From Candidatus Roslinia caecavium (GTDB lineage Bacteria; Bacillota; Clostridia; Monoglobales; Monoglobaceae), in the NCBI GenBank assembly GCA_904419955.1, contig CAJFTO010000020.1:1-49131 (forward strand): a DNA stretch of 49,131 nt. The letters are read 5' to 3'. Positions 37,601 through 44,624 of the stretch are shown here, one piece after another. Positions within the stretch are counted from its first letter, which is position 1. The number at the start of each line of letters is the position of its first letter. The notes under the pieces are model-generated. The model did not search any database. It was not told the DNA's origin and saw only the letters and a list, made by a program, of their open reading frames with translations. The translations under genes and the position numbers were made by a program.

Positions 37601-37894
37601 CGTCCCTTTATAAAAAGAAACGTTTTTTGTGTTCGTAAACGTATCCATATCGTTAAAGCAGTGCGGAATACCGACGTTCTGCCACGAGCTGTCGTCGTAA
37701 TCGATCTGTTTAGCCGTTTCGGGATCTACATCCGATCCCATAAACTTCCACGGAGTCTCCCCCATATCGATCGTTTCTCTGCACTCTTCTACCGAATCCG
37801 TCTCTACCGCTCCGACCTGTACGATCGGGATCAACTGCGCAGTTAACGCCATAATAATACCAACTCCTATAACTTTTAAAAAATTTCGTCTCAT
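34640..37894 (-). CDS. secreted glycoside hydrolase family 2-type protein
   Basis: 1084 residues. Signal peptide with MRRNFLK (twin Arg). Order: GH2 sugar-binding jelly roll (about 40-190; WYRKTF and NGVNLG-like core), immunoglobulin-like domain (about 200-320), TIM barrel (about 330-620; NGFGNRNTYPALG, then RVGHVPATEE, RNHPSIAVWEANNG), then Ig-like/DUF4982-type and bacterial Ig-like domains, and a C-terminal galactose-binding-like domain (DGGEETMVDLYS, LPYGIHTLKVRVTGDK). Related enzymes hydrolyse beta-galactosides, glucuronides or mannosides. The position of the usual acid/base Glu (W-x-x-x-N-E) reads W455-E-A-N-N-G; E523 in MEAYG is a candidate nucleophile. GGAGGAGG precedes the ATG. An AraC regulator is divergent. 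Substrate unknown. Confidence 0.88.
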   Translation of the reverse strand: MRRNFLKVIGVGIIMALTAQLIPIVQVGAVETDSVEECRETIDMGETPWKFMGSDVDPETAKQIDYDDSSWQNVGIPHCFNDMDTFTNTKNVSFYKGTVWYRKTFTMDASYEGKKAFLEFEGVNLGAAVYVNGVFKPGNTEVEQPDEVTHVGGFLPFTLDITDDLNYGGENVIAVRVSNANGSFFTWPGFGVKNDFGMDYGGIVCPVYMHITNPVHIPSDVYSPIEKWGAYIATLSADEEQAEVAVQTNVENESGESQRVTLTTQIVDADGAVVWEKSEDADIDPGEIRMFDQRAIVEDPTLWYPNASIYGTPYLYKVYSIVKTGGVTVDVYENTLGIRTIDWDTDYCYINGKKHLLNGFGNRNTYPALGSAVPAELLWRDVELIAQAGGNALRVGHVPATEETVAACDQYGVLIIQNSGDDEWSIHDEPANTYKREYDRDMIIRDRNHPSIAVWEANNGVATSGVNESPESTWNSVNEYDYLAPRIVHSRDKTDFNPPDGKMLIGYTNWFWKQPNYPSMNMEAYGAKFSDSELDNCIARFDYENEKQFSEWYVNEYNKEISEKACGFIDWMLVETWGEGYTKYLDGKRNQKSLGSSAMDGNRIPKLKYNIWKNAVWTPYEIRPGVTLQSHWNYNTGSIQTVDAWSNCPKVELFVDGVSQGVRTPNANKRCTWNYIRWQKGEIKAVGLDENGNAVCEDIRVSSGEPHHIELIVQPMLTKPDGETFELKANGSDAAIIVAKVVDEDGNWCPLADDNIRFSVLGPASYRGSYNFFVDESKPESWHSPGDYELQAEGGIIKVAVRTGFDAGTVTVKAEADGLAPGETTFTTTAVDNPLEVEIPDFNITGYSTSGQEIASLPVGENEIWATYQSNTDQTKDTVFITALKKNGMVVAAYSEEKTFAPYEEYRFEQTIDVPEISDEDDVSVEFYLWEGTDTLRPETGVIKQKINNTNPVITINDTIVGEGVNQIQYFGDWGYSNNEMCYFSDNHWTNDSTRYCVLTFEGIQATYYGVPYKDNGIAAISVDGGEETMVDLYSPSTTPSAPMYTTPILPYGIHTLKVRVTGDKNSSSEYNWVNIDRFDIRTR

Positions 37895-38035
37895 AACGCT
37901 TACCTCCTCCTGATTTTATTTAAATATTTTAATTTTCCACTGAATTTACTTATATTATATCAGCGTTTTGCCTAAAATTCTTCTTAGTTCTAGAATAAAA
38001 ATTCCGAAATATTAACATCAATATTAAATATTAGT

Positions 38036-38065
38036 CTTGTATATGCCGTATACAAGCGCTATAAT
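38036..38065 (+). promoter_or_regulatory. promoter with perfect dyad operator upstream of the araC-type gene
   Basis: TTGTAT, 17-base spacer, TATAAT. The arms CTTGTATA and TATACAAG (8 bp each, 5 bases apart, 38036-38056) cover the -35 and most of the spacer, a classic repressor site; the GTATAC-like core recalls LacI/GntR operators more than AraC half sites. Confidence 0.7.
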
Positions 38066-38117
38066 GATAATAACCTAAAGACTTGATATATAAAATTCAA
38101 ACAAGGGAGAGCATAAT

Positions 38118-38261
38118 GTGAAAGTTCTCTTCACGTTAGCATCCGGCAGAATTAAAGCGCCCGCGCGAGATTTTCTTCACATAGCGCGTTCTAAGACGCG
38201 CGTGGGCGAATACTCTCTTATCATTCCTTCCCTGCGGATAAGAGAGATTTCATTATCATAA
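38118..38261 (+). CDS. possible small ORF / leader peptide
   Basis: 47 codons from GTG 38118 to TAA, with AAGGGAGA seven bases before the start. The peptide starts VKVLFTLASG and is basic (several Arg and Lys), with no membrane helix or known motif. It is the first open frame after the dyad-controlled promoter and ends 36 bases before the araC-type start, so it may be a regulatory leader or a real small protein. A 10-bp inverted repeat (38213-38246) lies inside its 3' half. Coding status is uncertain. Confidence 0.35.
   Translation: MKVLFTLASGRIKAPARDFLHIARSKTRVGEYSLIIPSLRIREISLS
38213..38246 (+). repeat. 10-bp inverted repeat in the araC leader
   Basis: CTCTCTTATC and GATAAGAGAG, perfect, 14-base loop, ending 51 bases before the araC-type start codon. 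It could be a stem in the mRNA whose folding depends on translation of the short upstream ORF. Confidence 0.5.
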
Positions 38262-38297
38262 TAAACGCCGACGCAGGGCGGCTGAATGGAGATTATT

Positions 38298-39143
38298 ATG
38301 AGTCGGAACCAATACATACCTCCTTTCTATGACGATACCAAGCAAGATCAGGTGTACTGTTCCTATGTAGAGCGGCTGGAATATCCGCCGCACTTTCACG
38401 AACAGGCGGAATTACTGCACGTTATGAACGGCGAAATAGAAGTGTCAATAAACGGCGTATCAAAGCTCCTTCATAAAAACGAGCTTGCGGTAATTTTCCC
38501 CCAAAGGGTACATTTTTACAGTTCGCCGAACCCGTCGAAAACGCGGCTCATAACTCTTCCGACTGATCTATTGGAGGATTTTTACGATACTTTTCATAAA
38601 TATCAGCCGGTCTATCCGTTTGTCGAAAGCGAGAAAATGTCGAAGCATTTTGAAAAAAGCATCAAGAATCTTTATTCATATGTAGACGACGCGGATCCTG
38701 AATTTAAAGAAAGCTGTATCCACGCCTTTCGCACGCCGAAGGAACTGCGGATCGCAAAAGGCTATATGCAGATCCTGCTATGCTGCGTCTTCGACATGAT
38801 CGAGCTCGAAAAAAGCCGATACGCCGAGGACGACGGCAGCGTATTAAAATGCGTTAGATTTATAACCGACAACTACCGCGAGCATATCCAGCTGTCGGAC
38901 ATAGCCGATTTTGCGGGTATAAGCCGTATCCAAGTGTCGCGGATCTTCTCAAAGGCGATCGGCGTGTCTTTCCCCGCATATCTCAATATGCTGCGCCTTA
39001 ATTACGCTATGCATCTATGCGAAACGACTGATATGAGTATATCGGACATATGTTATGAATCCGGCTTTGAATCGCTCAGCACGTTTTATTATTATTTTAA
39101 GAAAAAATACAACGCCACGCCCAAAAAACTTAAATCACGTTGA
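38298..39143 (+). CDS. AraC-family transcriptional regulator
   Basis: 281 residues from ATG 38298, chosen over ATG 38286 because GGAG lies six bases before it. N-terminal cupin sugar-sensing domain (PHFHEQAELLHVMNGEIEVS, HKNELAVIFPQRVHFY) and C-terminal double HTH (IQLSDIADFAGISRIQVSRI, MSISDICYESGFESLSTFYY) ending in a basic KKKYNATPKKLK. Likely activates the divergent GH2 gene when its sugar ligand is present. Confidence 0.94.
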   Translation: MSRNQYIPPFYDDTKQDQVYCSYVERLEYPPHFHEQAELLHVMNGEIEVSINGVSKLLHKNELAVIFPQRVHFYSSPNPSKTRLITLPTDLLEDFYDTFHKYQPVYPFVESEKMSKHFEKSIKNLYSYVDDADPEFKESCIHAFRTPKELRIAKGYMQILLCCVFDMIELEKSRYAEDDGSVLKCVRFITDNYREHIQLSDIADFAGISRIQVSRIFSKAIGVSFPAYLNMLRLNYAMHLCETTDMSISDICYESGFESLSTFYYYFKKKYNATPKKLKSR

Positions 39144-39235
39144 CGCGAAAACAGTTTTCAGGCGCGACGAAACCGCATATTTAATTCTTAGCGCTATTGC
39201 TATAGTCCACGAAACCGGAAGGCAAACGCTAAATT

Positions 39236-40639
39236 TTAATCGCTTGTTATATTGACCCGTTTAAGCTCCTCGTTCCACTGTACGTCGCAGTCCAAAGCTT
39301 CGGACACGGCTCTCAGCGGCACAAACGTATAACCGTCGTCTATCAGCCTCGCCGGAGCGTCGAGCTGTACCGCCTCTCCGTTTTTGTACATAACGTCGCT
39401 GTCGATCGTTATTGAAATAGTAGTCCCGTCTTTGACCGCGGTCGCAGTGTTGGTATCGTTATCCCATGTGACTTCGGCTTCCAGCTCCTCAAATATCGCC
39501 CGCATTGGTACGAGAGTCCTGTCGTTTTCGGTGATAGGCGGCTTATCAAACGCCAGCCGGTTACCATTGAGATACGCCGAGATAGCGCTGTTATCGACGT
39601 GATCGGGAATTCTGGAAGCGTCTACCAGGTTTGGCGTATCGTTTAAAACTACGCCGGATCTATATAAGACCAGCATGCCGTCCAAACCGTAAAACAGAAC
39701 GTTGGACGCCTCGTCGATCCGTTGGTCTGTTCCTATCATATACGCGGCGACTTCGCCGTTCGATTCAATGAATTCAGCGTCGCCCAAATAACTGATCATA
39801 TAATCGGAAGACGGAATAAATTCGCCGTTTTCCAATATTAGTGTGAAAACATTGTTTAACGATTCGTCATATATTTTATCTCCAAAAAGTACATACGAGC
39901 CGATACTCTCCATATTCCAGTTAAAACAGTCAAGCCCGTCGCGCTCAGCCAAGACCGCGCCGTCGGGATCTACGACCGTTATCTTATCGGCCGCCATATC
40001 GCCTATTACCACTACGCCCGAACTTAAAACGCTAAGCCACGACGGCCAGTGTTGTTCTATATCGCGCTCTACATCCGTCGCATCGCAAACATATCTGTAT
40101 TTTATTTTCCCGTCGCGACCTATTATACAATATTCTTGTTTATATACGTTCCTTATCCCATCTTCTGATCTTTCCCATTCCTTATAGAAAACGATCGTAC
40201 CGTTTTCAGATATTAGCTCATAAACGCCGTCCGTTGGATAGTCGAGCGGTTCGATTCTCGTTTCGTTAAAGTCTGTATCCAGTATGTAATCCCGCCCGTC
40301 CTTATAAATCAAAGAATAGCCGTTTTCAAATATTGAACCGTATACTCGCCCGTTAAAACGATAAACGCATTCACCGGATTCCGAAAAGATATACGAATAG
40401 CCATCCTTATAAGCTACTCCATAACCGTTTTTGAAGTCGGAAGCAAAATCGTATACCGGCTGCACGATCCAAGAATAGTTTTCATCAATATATCCATATT
40501 TCCCATCAACGCAAACTGCGGCTATACCGTTATAAAATAGCGCCGGCTCCTCATATAATTCGCCGTCGTACCCTATGAGATAGTTTCCGTCTATGATTTT
40601 AGCCTCGTCGTAAACGTCAAGATCTGAACCGGCGCTCAA
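39236..40639 (-). CDS. WG-repeat protein with C-terminal copper-amine-oxidase-like stalk domain (3' part of a frameshifted gene)
   Basis: 467 residues from a TTG with no ribosome binding site, so this is not a natural start; the same frame is open further upstream to about 40684. The first half contains WG-type repeats (GIAAVCVDGKYGYIDENYSW, then NGYGVAYKDGYSYIFSESGE). The C-terminus is a copper amine oxidase N-terminal-like domain (NDRTLVPMRAIFEELEAEVT, then GYTFVPLRAVSEALDCDVQW), a surface stalk domain frequent in Clostridia. The signal peptide needed for export is encoded in another frame at 40662-40838. A one-base change near 40670-40672 would join them. Confidence 0.8.
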   Translation of the reverse strand: MSAGSDLDVYDEAKIIDGNYLIGYDGELYEEPALFYNGIAAVCVDGKYGYIDENYSWIVQPVYDFASDFKNGYGVAYKDGYSYIFSESGECVYRFNGRVYGSIFENGYSLIYKDGRDYILDTDFNETRIEPLDYPTDGVYELISENGTIVFYKEWERSEDGIRNVYKQEYCIIGRDGKIKYRYVCDATDVERDIEQHWPSWLSVLSSGVVVIGDMAADKITVVDPDGAVLAERDGLDCFNWNMESIGSYVLFGDKIYDESLNNVFTLILENGEFIPSSDYMISYLGDAEFIESNGEVAAYMIGTDQRIDEASNVLFYGLDGMLVLYRSGVVLNDTPNLVDASRIPDHVDNSAISAYLNGNRLAFDKPPITENDRTLVPMRAIFEELEAEVTWDNDTNTATAVKDGTTISITIDSDVMYKNGEAVQLDAPARLIDDGYTFVPLRAVSEALDCDVQWNEELKRVNITSD

Positions 40640-40661
40640 GCTTATAAATACTCCATTTTCG

Positions 40662-40838
40662 TCATAGACTTTCGACCTTATCCGCTAAAAACTCGTCTAA
40701 ATCAATATCTACATATCTACTTTGAAAGCCCAAGCTATTAAGCGCTTCCGGATTTTCCAATTCAGACGCGGCGCAGTACGCTGAAGCCGCGACCGTCATG
40801 ACGATCAAGATGATACACAACGTTAATTTCGATCTCAT
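40662..40838 (-). CDS. signal-peptide part of the frameshifted WG-repeat gene
   Basis: 58 codons from ATG 40838, which AAGGAG precedes by 9 bases. It encodes a basic start (MRSK), a hydrophobic core and a cleavage site near YCAAS, then 30 polar residues ending in ADKVESL before TGA. The downstream frame continues as VYDENGVFISL, so removing one A from the AAA run at 40670-40672 gives a continuous ADKVEVYDENG. I read it as the 5' part of the 39236-40639 gene. Confidence 0.75.
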   Translation of the reverse strand: MRSKLTLCIILIVMTVAASAYCAASELENPEALNSLGFQSRYVDIDLDEFLADKVESL

Positions 40839-40884
40839 TTCATATAACTCCTTCATTGCAAATTTATTTTATATAAAGACAATG

Positions 40885-42189
40885 TTATTCGCCAAATTTT
40901 CGCTCGATCAACGCGTCAAAATACTCTTGTAAATCATAGACTGGATCGTCCTCTGTCGGAACCCATCTGTTTACAATATGATACTTTCCGTCTTTTACGC
41001 CTTCAACGACTATCGTATATCCGTCGAGACCCATGCGGTCTATTTCCTTTGGCAATCCCCAATACCCGGAGCCTTTGATCAAGTCTAAAAATTCGTTTGT
41101 TTCATTAATATCCATTTCAGCTTTCTCCGACGTTAAAAGCCCTCCATCGTATTCGCTTACCTCGCCGCTTCCAACTTTGTAATAAATATCGGCCGAGCCG
41201 TCGTCCTTGATCTCTATCCTGACCGTCTCCGCTCCCCAAAATGCCGGAAAACACGAAAAGCGATATATCTCCTTTTCCGAATTGTATATGGCTTCCTCGT
41301 CTAATGAAAACAACTCTTCTGAATACCACTCGTTAGTATAACCCTCAAGCCCGTTTATAACGGACGGAACTTCGTCAAGCGCCCGAGACGTATACGCGAC
41401 CCTATATCCCATATCCATAATACTTTTATTTATTGAATCGACCGTTTCTCTTTGTATCTTATATCCGTTAACGCCGTAAAGCGCGGTAGTCAAGACCTTG
41501 GCTCCCTGCGGCAGGCTCTCTATCGCCGAAAGCGCCTCGTCGATACTCTCGTACGCGTTCGCCTTTATCTCTGATATATCTGCGATCTCGTCGCCGATAA
41601 AATATGAATATCTTAAGCCGTCGGGCGACGAATCTTTATTTTCATTCCAAATATAAATATAGCAAGACGTAAATTGTTCAAAGTTAACGGCGCCGCCGGG
41701 CCAGCTTTCGCTCGTTATATTCCTCCAAGTCACGCTGTACCCCAGCGCTTCGCCGACCGCTCGCAGTGGAATGTAAACGACGTCTCCGCTTCGGACAGGC
41801 GCTGCGTCCATTACGATCTCTTCCCCGTTTTTGACCAAAATGTTGCTGTTAATATTCAGCTCGATCACGGTAATCGTTCCAAGAACGTTTTTTGTTATTG
41901 CGATCGCGTCGCCTGTCATATCATAGCTTAAACCGTCTCTGAAAATCTCGTCGAAATACGTCAGCGGAAATAGAGTTCTACCCGCTTCGTTCACAAACGG
42001 CTGGGGATATTGCTGGAGCTTACTGAACTCAAACTGTCCGTAGGTATCGTCGGTCATGGCTACCCATCCGTCTCTTTCATCAAGCGGAACGACATAACCG
42101 GAACCGTCCTCGGCATAAACCGGACTAAAAATGTTTACGGAGTTGAAAGTTAAAACTAAAATTATGATCTGTAACAATACTTTTTTCAT
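40885..42189 (-). CDS. secreted protein with N-terminal copper-amine-oxidase-like stalk domain
   Basis: 434 residues from ATG 42189 (GGGAGAGGG upstream; the frame open further upstream lacks support). Signal peptide ending SPVYAED. Residues about 45-160 form the stalk domain: FVNEAGRTLFPLTYFDEIF and DVVYIPLRAVGEALGYSVTW. The remaining 270 residues are of unknown type, acidic, with a final half resembling small DUF-type secreted domains (SADIYYKVGSGEVSEYDGG). It is 46 bases upstream of the frameshifted stalk-domain gene on the same strand, so both probably share the promoter at 42320-42348. Confidence 0.85.
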   Translation of the reverse strand: MKKVLLQIIILVLTFNSVNIFSPVYAEDGSGYVVPLDERDGWVAMTDDTYGQFEFSKLQQYPQPFVNEAGRTLFPLTYFDEIFRDGLSYDMTGDAIAITKNVLGTITVIELNINSNILVKNGEEIVMDAAPVRSGDVVYIPLRAVGEALGYSVTWRNITSESWPGGAVNFEQFTSCYIYIWNENKDSSPDGLRYSYFIGDEIADISEIKANAYESIDEALSAIESLPQGAKVLTTALYGVNGYKIQRETVDSINKSIMDMGYRVAYTSRALDEVPSVINGLEGYTNEWYSEELFSLDEEAIYNSEKEIYRFSCFPAFWGAETVRIEIKDDGSADIYYKVGSGEVSEYDGGLLTSEKAEMDINETNEFLDLIKGSGYWGLPKEIDRMGLDGYTIVVEGVKDGKYHIVNRWVPTEDDPVYDLQEYFDALIERKFGE

Positions 42190-42319
42190 AAAAACCCTCT
42201 CCCATTTTAAAAATATTTTATTAACCTCGCCGCGCGCCGCCGACGCTTGACCTCGTCCGACGGCCGTTTGGTAATTAACCAAAAAAATTACAGTTTAGTC
42301 ATCCGTCCCATCCGATTTT

Positions 42320-42348
42320 ATACTAACATATGCTATAAATAATGTCAA
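42320..42348 (-). promoter_or_regulatory. promoter of the stalk-domain genes
   Basis: Minus strand: TTGACA, 17-base spacer, TAGTAT (4 of 6 at the -10). Confidence 0.55.
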
Positions 42349-42536
42349 TTACTGTTTAAAATCATGATATATTCATTTAAAACAGTCAATCATAAGCGGA
42401 AATTTTTACCTTTGATTAATTTGACTGTCAGTCGGCCAAATTTGTTCCCTTTTTCATCAAAAAAAGGCGAAGATTTTGATTATTCCGGGAATTTAAAAAT
42501 ATTTTTGAAAATCTTTTTAATAAGGACAATTTGCTA

Positions 42537-42565
42537 TTGACATACATGTCAAAAATCTGTATAAT
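42537..42565 (+). promoter_or_regulatory. rpsU promoter
   Basis: TTGACA, 17-base spacer, TATAAT: consensus. TTGACA and TGTCAA arms four bases apart (42537-42552) make a dyad over the -35. Confidence 0.85.
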
Positions 42566-42632
42566 TATGCGAGTAGGATTTTTTACTTTGACATCTAAGT
42601 GTTGTATAACGCACGGAGGGAGGGAAGTAATT

Positions 42633-42809
42633 ATGGCAGAAATAAGAGTTAAGGATAACGAGTCTTTAGACAGCGCGCTTCGTCGTTTTAAACGTTCTTG
42701 CGCCAAAGCCGGTGTTTTATCTGAGGTTAGGAAGAGAGAACATTACGAGAAACCAAGCGTGAGACGTAAAAAGAAGTCTGAAGCTGCAAGAAAGCGTAAG
42801 TATAGATAA
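42633..42809 (+). CDS. rpsU: 30S ribosomal protein bS21
   Basis: 58 residues from ATG 42633, chosen for the GGAGGGAGG binding site and the family start [20 protein letters not shown]. The basic tail [17 protein letters not shown] is typical. bS21 joins the 30S platform and helps base pairing of mRNA with the anti-Shine-Dalgarno. Monocistronic here: its own consensus promoter and its own terminator. In many Clostridia a yqeY-like gene follows, but not here. Confidence 0.97.
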   Translation: MAEIRVKDNESLDSALRRFKRSCAKAGVLSEVRKREHYEKPSVRRKKKSEAARKRKYR

Positions 42810-42816
42810 TATAACG

Positions 42817-42844
42817 GGCGGGGCTTGACCTCGCCTTTTTATAT
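42817..42844 (+). terminator. terminator after rpsU
   Basis: GGCGGGG pairs with CCTCGCC (one G-U), 5-base loop, then TTTTTATAT. Confidence 0.85.
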
Positions 42845-43025
42845 AAGCGGATATTGTATGCGGCTCGATCTATTTTGCCCTATATTCAGCCGGGAAGCGG
42901 TATATACGCGTTTATGCAATGAGGTACTCGAGCGATCTTACGCGTTGCAAAGCACTGCTTTTGGGGCGTAATAAGGCGGCGGGCGCGATACCGCATATAC
43001 TAAAATTTGAGGACGGAAACAGGAT

Positions 43026-43568
43026 ATGCTTAAACAGAAAATATTCAAAAAATTTATCCCCGATATATTTATCGATTCAATATACGATATCGACCTAAAA
43101 AAGCTCGGTAATTTGGGCGTTAAGGGGTTTATTTTTGATATAGACAACACTCTTGTCACATACGACGATCTCGTCGCGCCAAAGCATACATCGGACTGGT
43201 TTAAGACGCTCAAGGCGCGCGGATTTAAGTTTTGTCTCGTCTCCAACAACAATGAAAAAAGGGTGAGCGAGTTCGCCGCGTCCCTCGGCTCGCCGTATTA
43301 TTACAAAGCGCTCAAGCCGAGAAAAAAATATCTCCTCGCGGCATGTAAAAAGATGGGCGTCGAGTCTGAGCGAACGGCCATGGTTGGAGATCAGCTTATA
43401 ACCGATATCTACGGCGGCAACCGCATGGGAATGCTCACGGTTTTCGTTAAGGCGATCTCGGACAGGGAGCATTGGTTTGTTTCATTTAAGCGCAATATTG
43501 AGAAGATGATATTAAAAGACGTCGATATCGATAACGAGGCTTATTTGTCGGGCGATAAAAAAGATTGA
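43026..43568 (+). CDS. yqeG: YqeG-family HAD IIIA phosphatase
   Basis: 180 residues. HAD motif I as FDIDNTLV (near 38-45), motif II SNNN, and the late acidic motif VGDQLITDIYGGNRMG, matching YqeG of Bacillus. Related proteins include phosphatidylglycerophosphate phosphatases, which is a plausible role. The start at ATG 43026 has only a weak AGG binding site. It is followed on the same strand by two metabolic genes. Confidence 0.93.
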   Translation: MLKQKIFKKFIPDIFIDSIYDIDLKKLGNLGVKGFIFDIDNTLVTYDDLVAPKHTSDWFKTLKARGFKFCLVSNNNEKRVSEFAASLGSPYYYKALKPRKKYLLAACKKMGVESERTAMVGDQLITDIYGGNRMGMLTVFVKAISDREHWFVSFKRNIEKMILKDVDIDNEAYLSGDKKD

Positions 43569-43707
43569 TCGTCTCGGCGTTCTCATGCAAAAATACGTCG
43601 CGTCGACGCTTAAATCAAATCTTTAGACAAAAGCTAAACATATAAACGGTTCGATCGATAACGCACGATCGGGATAAAATAGTAACATAAAACGAGGAGT
43701 AAGAAAT

Positions 43708-44562
43708 ATGGAAATAAAATTCGGACCCGCGGGAAATTCGGAAAGCTTTTACGAGGACGGGCTGCGCAGCGCGCTCGAGGCGCCTAAGTGGCTTAATCAA
43801 AAGGGGCTTACCGCTTACGAATATCAGTGCGGTCACGGCGTGAGGATATCTGACGACGCGGCCGGAGATCTGGGCGCCGAGGCGAAAAAATACGACGTAA
43901 CTCTGTCCGTCCACGCTCCGTATTATATCAGCCTTTCCTCTGTGGAAGAAGAGAAACGCAGGCGGAGCGTCGATTATATATTACAGACCCTGCGCGCCGC
44001 CGATCGTATGGGAGCCGGACGCATCGTAGTCCACTCGGGCTCCTGCGGCAAGATAACGCGAAGAGAGGCGTTAGAACTCGCAAAAAATACTTTGAGCGAA
44101 GCGATAAAAGCCGCCGATGAGAACGGCTTCGGACATATACGTATCTGTCCGGAGACTATGGGCAAGGTCAATCAGCTTGGAAACATTGAAGAAGTTATGG
44201 AGCTTTGCTCGATAGACGAACGGCTTATCCCCACTCTCGACTTCGGGCATATAAACGCGCAGTCGCTCGGCAAATTTAGAACCAAGGAACAGCTTGAATA
44301 TATTTTCGATCTGATGGAGAATAAGCTCGGGATCGAGCGGGCGTCTATGTTCCACTCGCATTATTCAAGGATAGAATATACCAACAGCGGCGAAAAGAAG
44401 CATCATACGATGGCCGAGACCGAATATGAACCCGATTTTGAGCCGATAGCCGAGATAATAGCCGAGCGCGGATTTCATCCGATAATGATATGCGAGTCCG
44501 CCGGGACGCAGGCCGAGGACGCGATAAAAATGCGGGATATATATCGCTCATATCTCGGATAG
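43708..44562 (+). CDS. endonuclease IV-like TIM-barrel protein
   Basis: 284 residues. The AP endonuclease 2/xylose isomerase-like TIM barrel shows the metal-binding sequence of Nfo: SVHAPYY, VVHSGSC, CPETMGK, TLDFGHINA, MFHSHYS and CESAG near the end. Endonuclease IV cuts abasic sites with three Zn ions. The N-terminal part differs from Nfo proper (GPAGNSESFYEDG), so it may be a related phosphodiesterase or sugar isomerase. GAGGAG precedes the ATG. It lies 139 bases after yqeG and 62 before an M24 peptidase. Confidence 0.85.
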   Translation: MEIKFGPAGNSESFYEDGLRSALEAPKWLNQKGLTAYEYQCGHGVRISDDAAGDLGAEAKKYDVTLSVHAPYYISLSSVEEEKRRRSVDYILQTLRAADRMGAGRIVVHSGSCGKITRREALELAKNTLSEAIKAADENGFGHIRICPETMGKVNQLGNIEEVMELCSIDERLIPTLDFGHINAQSLGKFRTKEQLEYIFDLMENKLGIERASMFHSHYSRIEYTNSGEKKHHTMAETEYEPDFEPIAEIIAERGFHPIMICESAGTQAEDAIKMRDIYRSYLG

Positions 44563-44624
44563 AACCGGTATAGAACTCGGCGCGTATCGATCGAATAATA
44601 TACACTTAAGAAGCAGGTGAGAAT

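Larger units (their letters stand above)
37895..38297. other. divergent control region, glycosidase / araC-type gene
   Basis: Minus strand: extended -10 TGATATAAT at 37954-37962 for the glycosidase, without a usable -35, which suggests activator dependence. Plus strand: promoter and dyad at 38036-38065, a short ORF at 38118-38261, and a 10-bp stem at 38213-38246 within that ORF. Confidence 0.65.
42190..42632. other. divergent intergenic region, stalk-domain gene / rpsU
   Basis: Holds the minus-strand promoter (42320-42348), an AT-rich stretch with a small hairpin CCTTTTT/AAAAAGG near 42449-42469, and the rpsU promoter (42537-42565) with a leader of about 60 bases. Confidence 0.7.

Noticed and set aside
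40640..40685. Programmed +1 frameshift like prfB at CTA-TGA-C
   Set aside because: The stop context resembles CTT-TGA-C, but a Leu tRNA on CTA would pair badly after slipping and no strong Shine-Dalgarno-like stimulator lies at the right distance. A simple one-base indel explains the data better.
42531..42632. Extended N-terminus of bS21
   Set aside because: The frame is open upstream to 42531, but it overlaps the promoter. The binding site and family start place the initiation codon at 42633.
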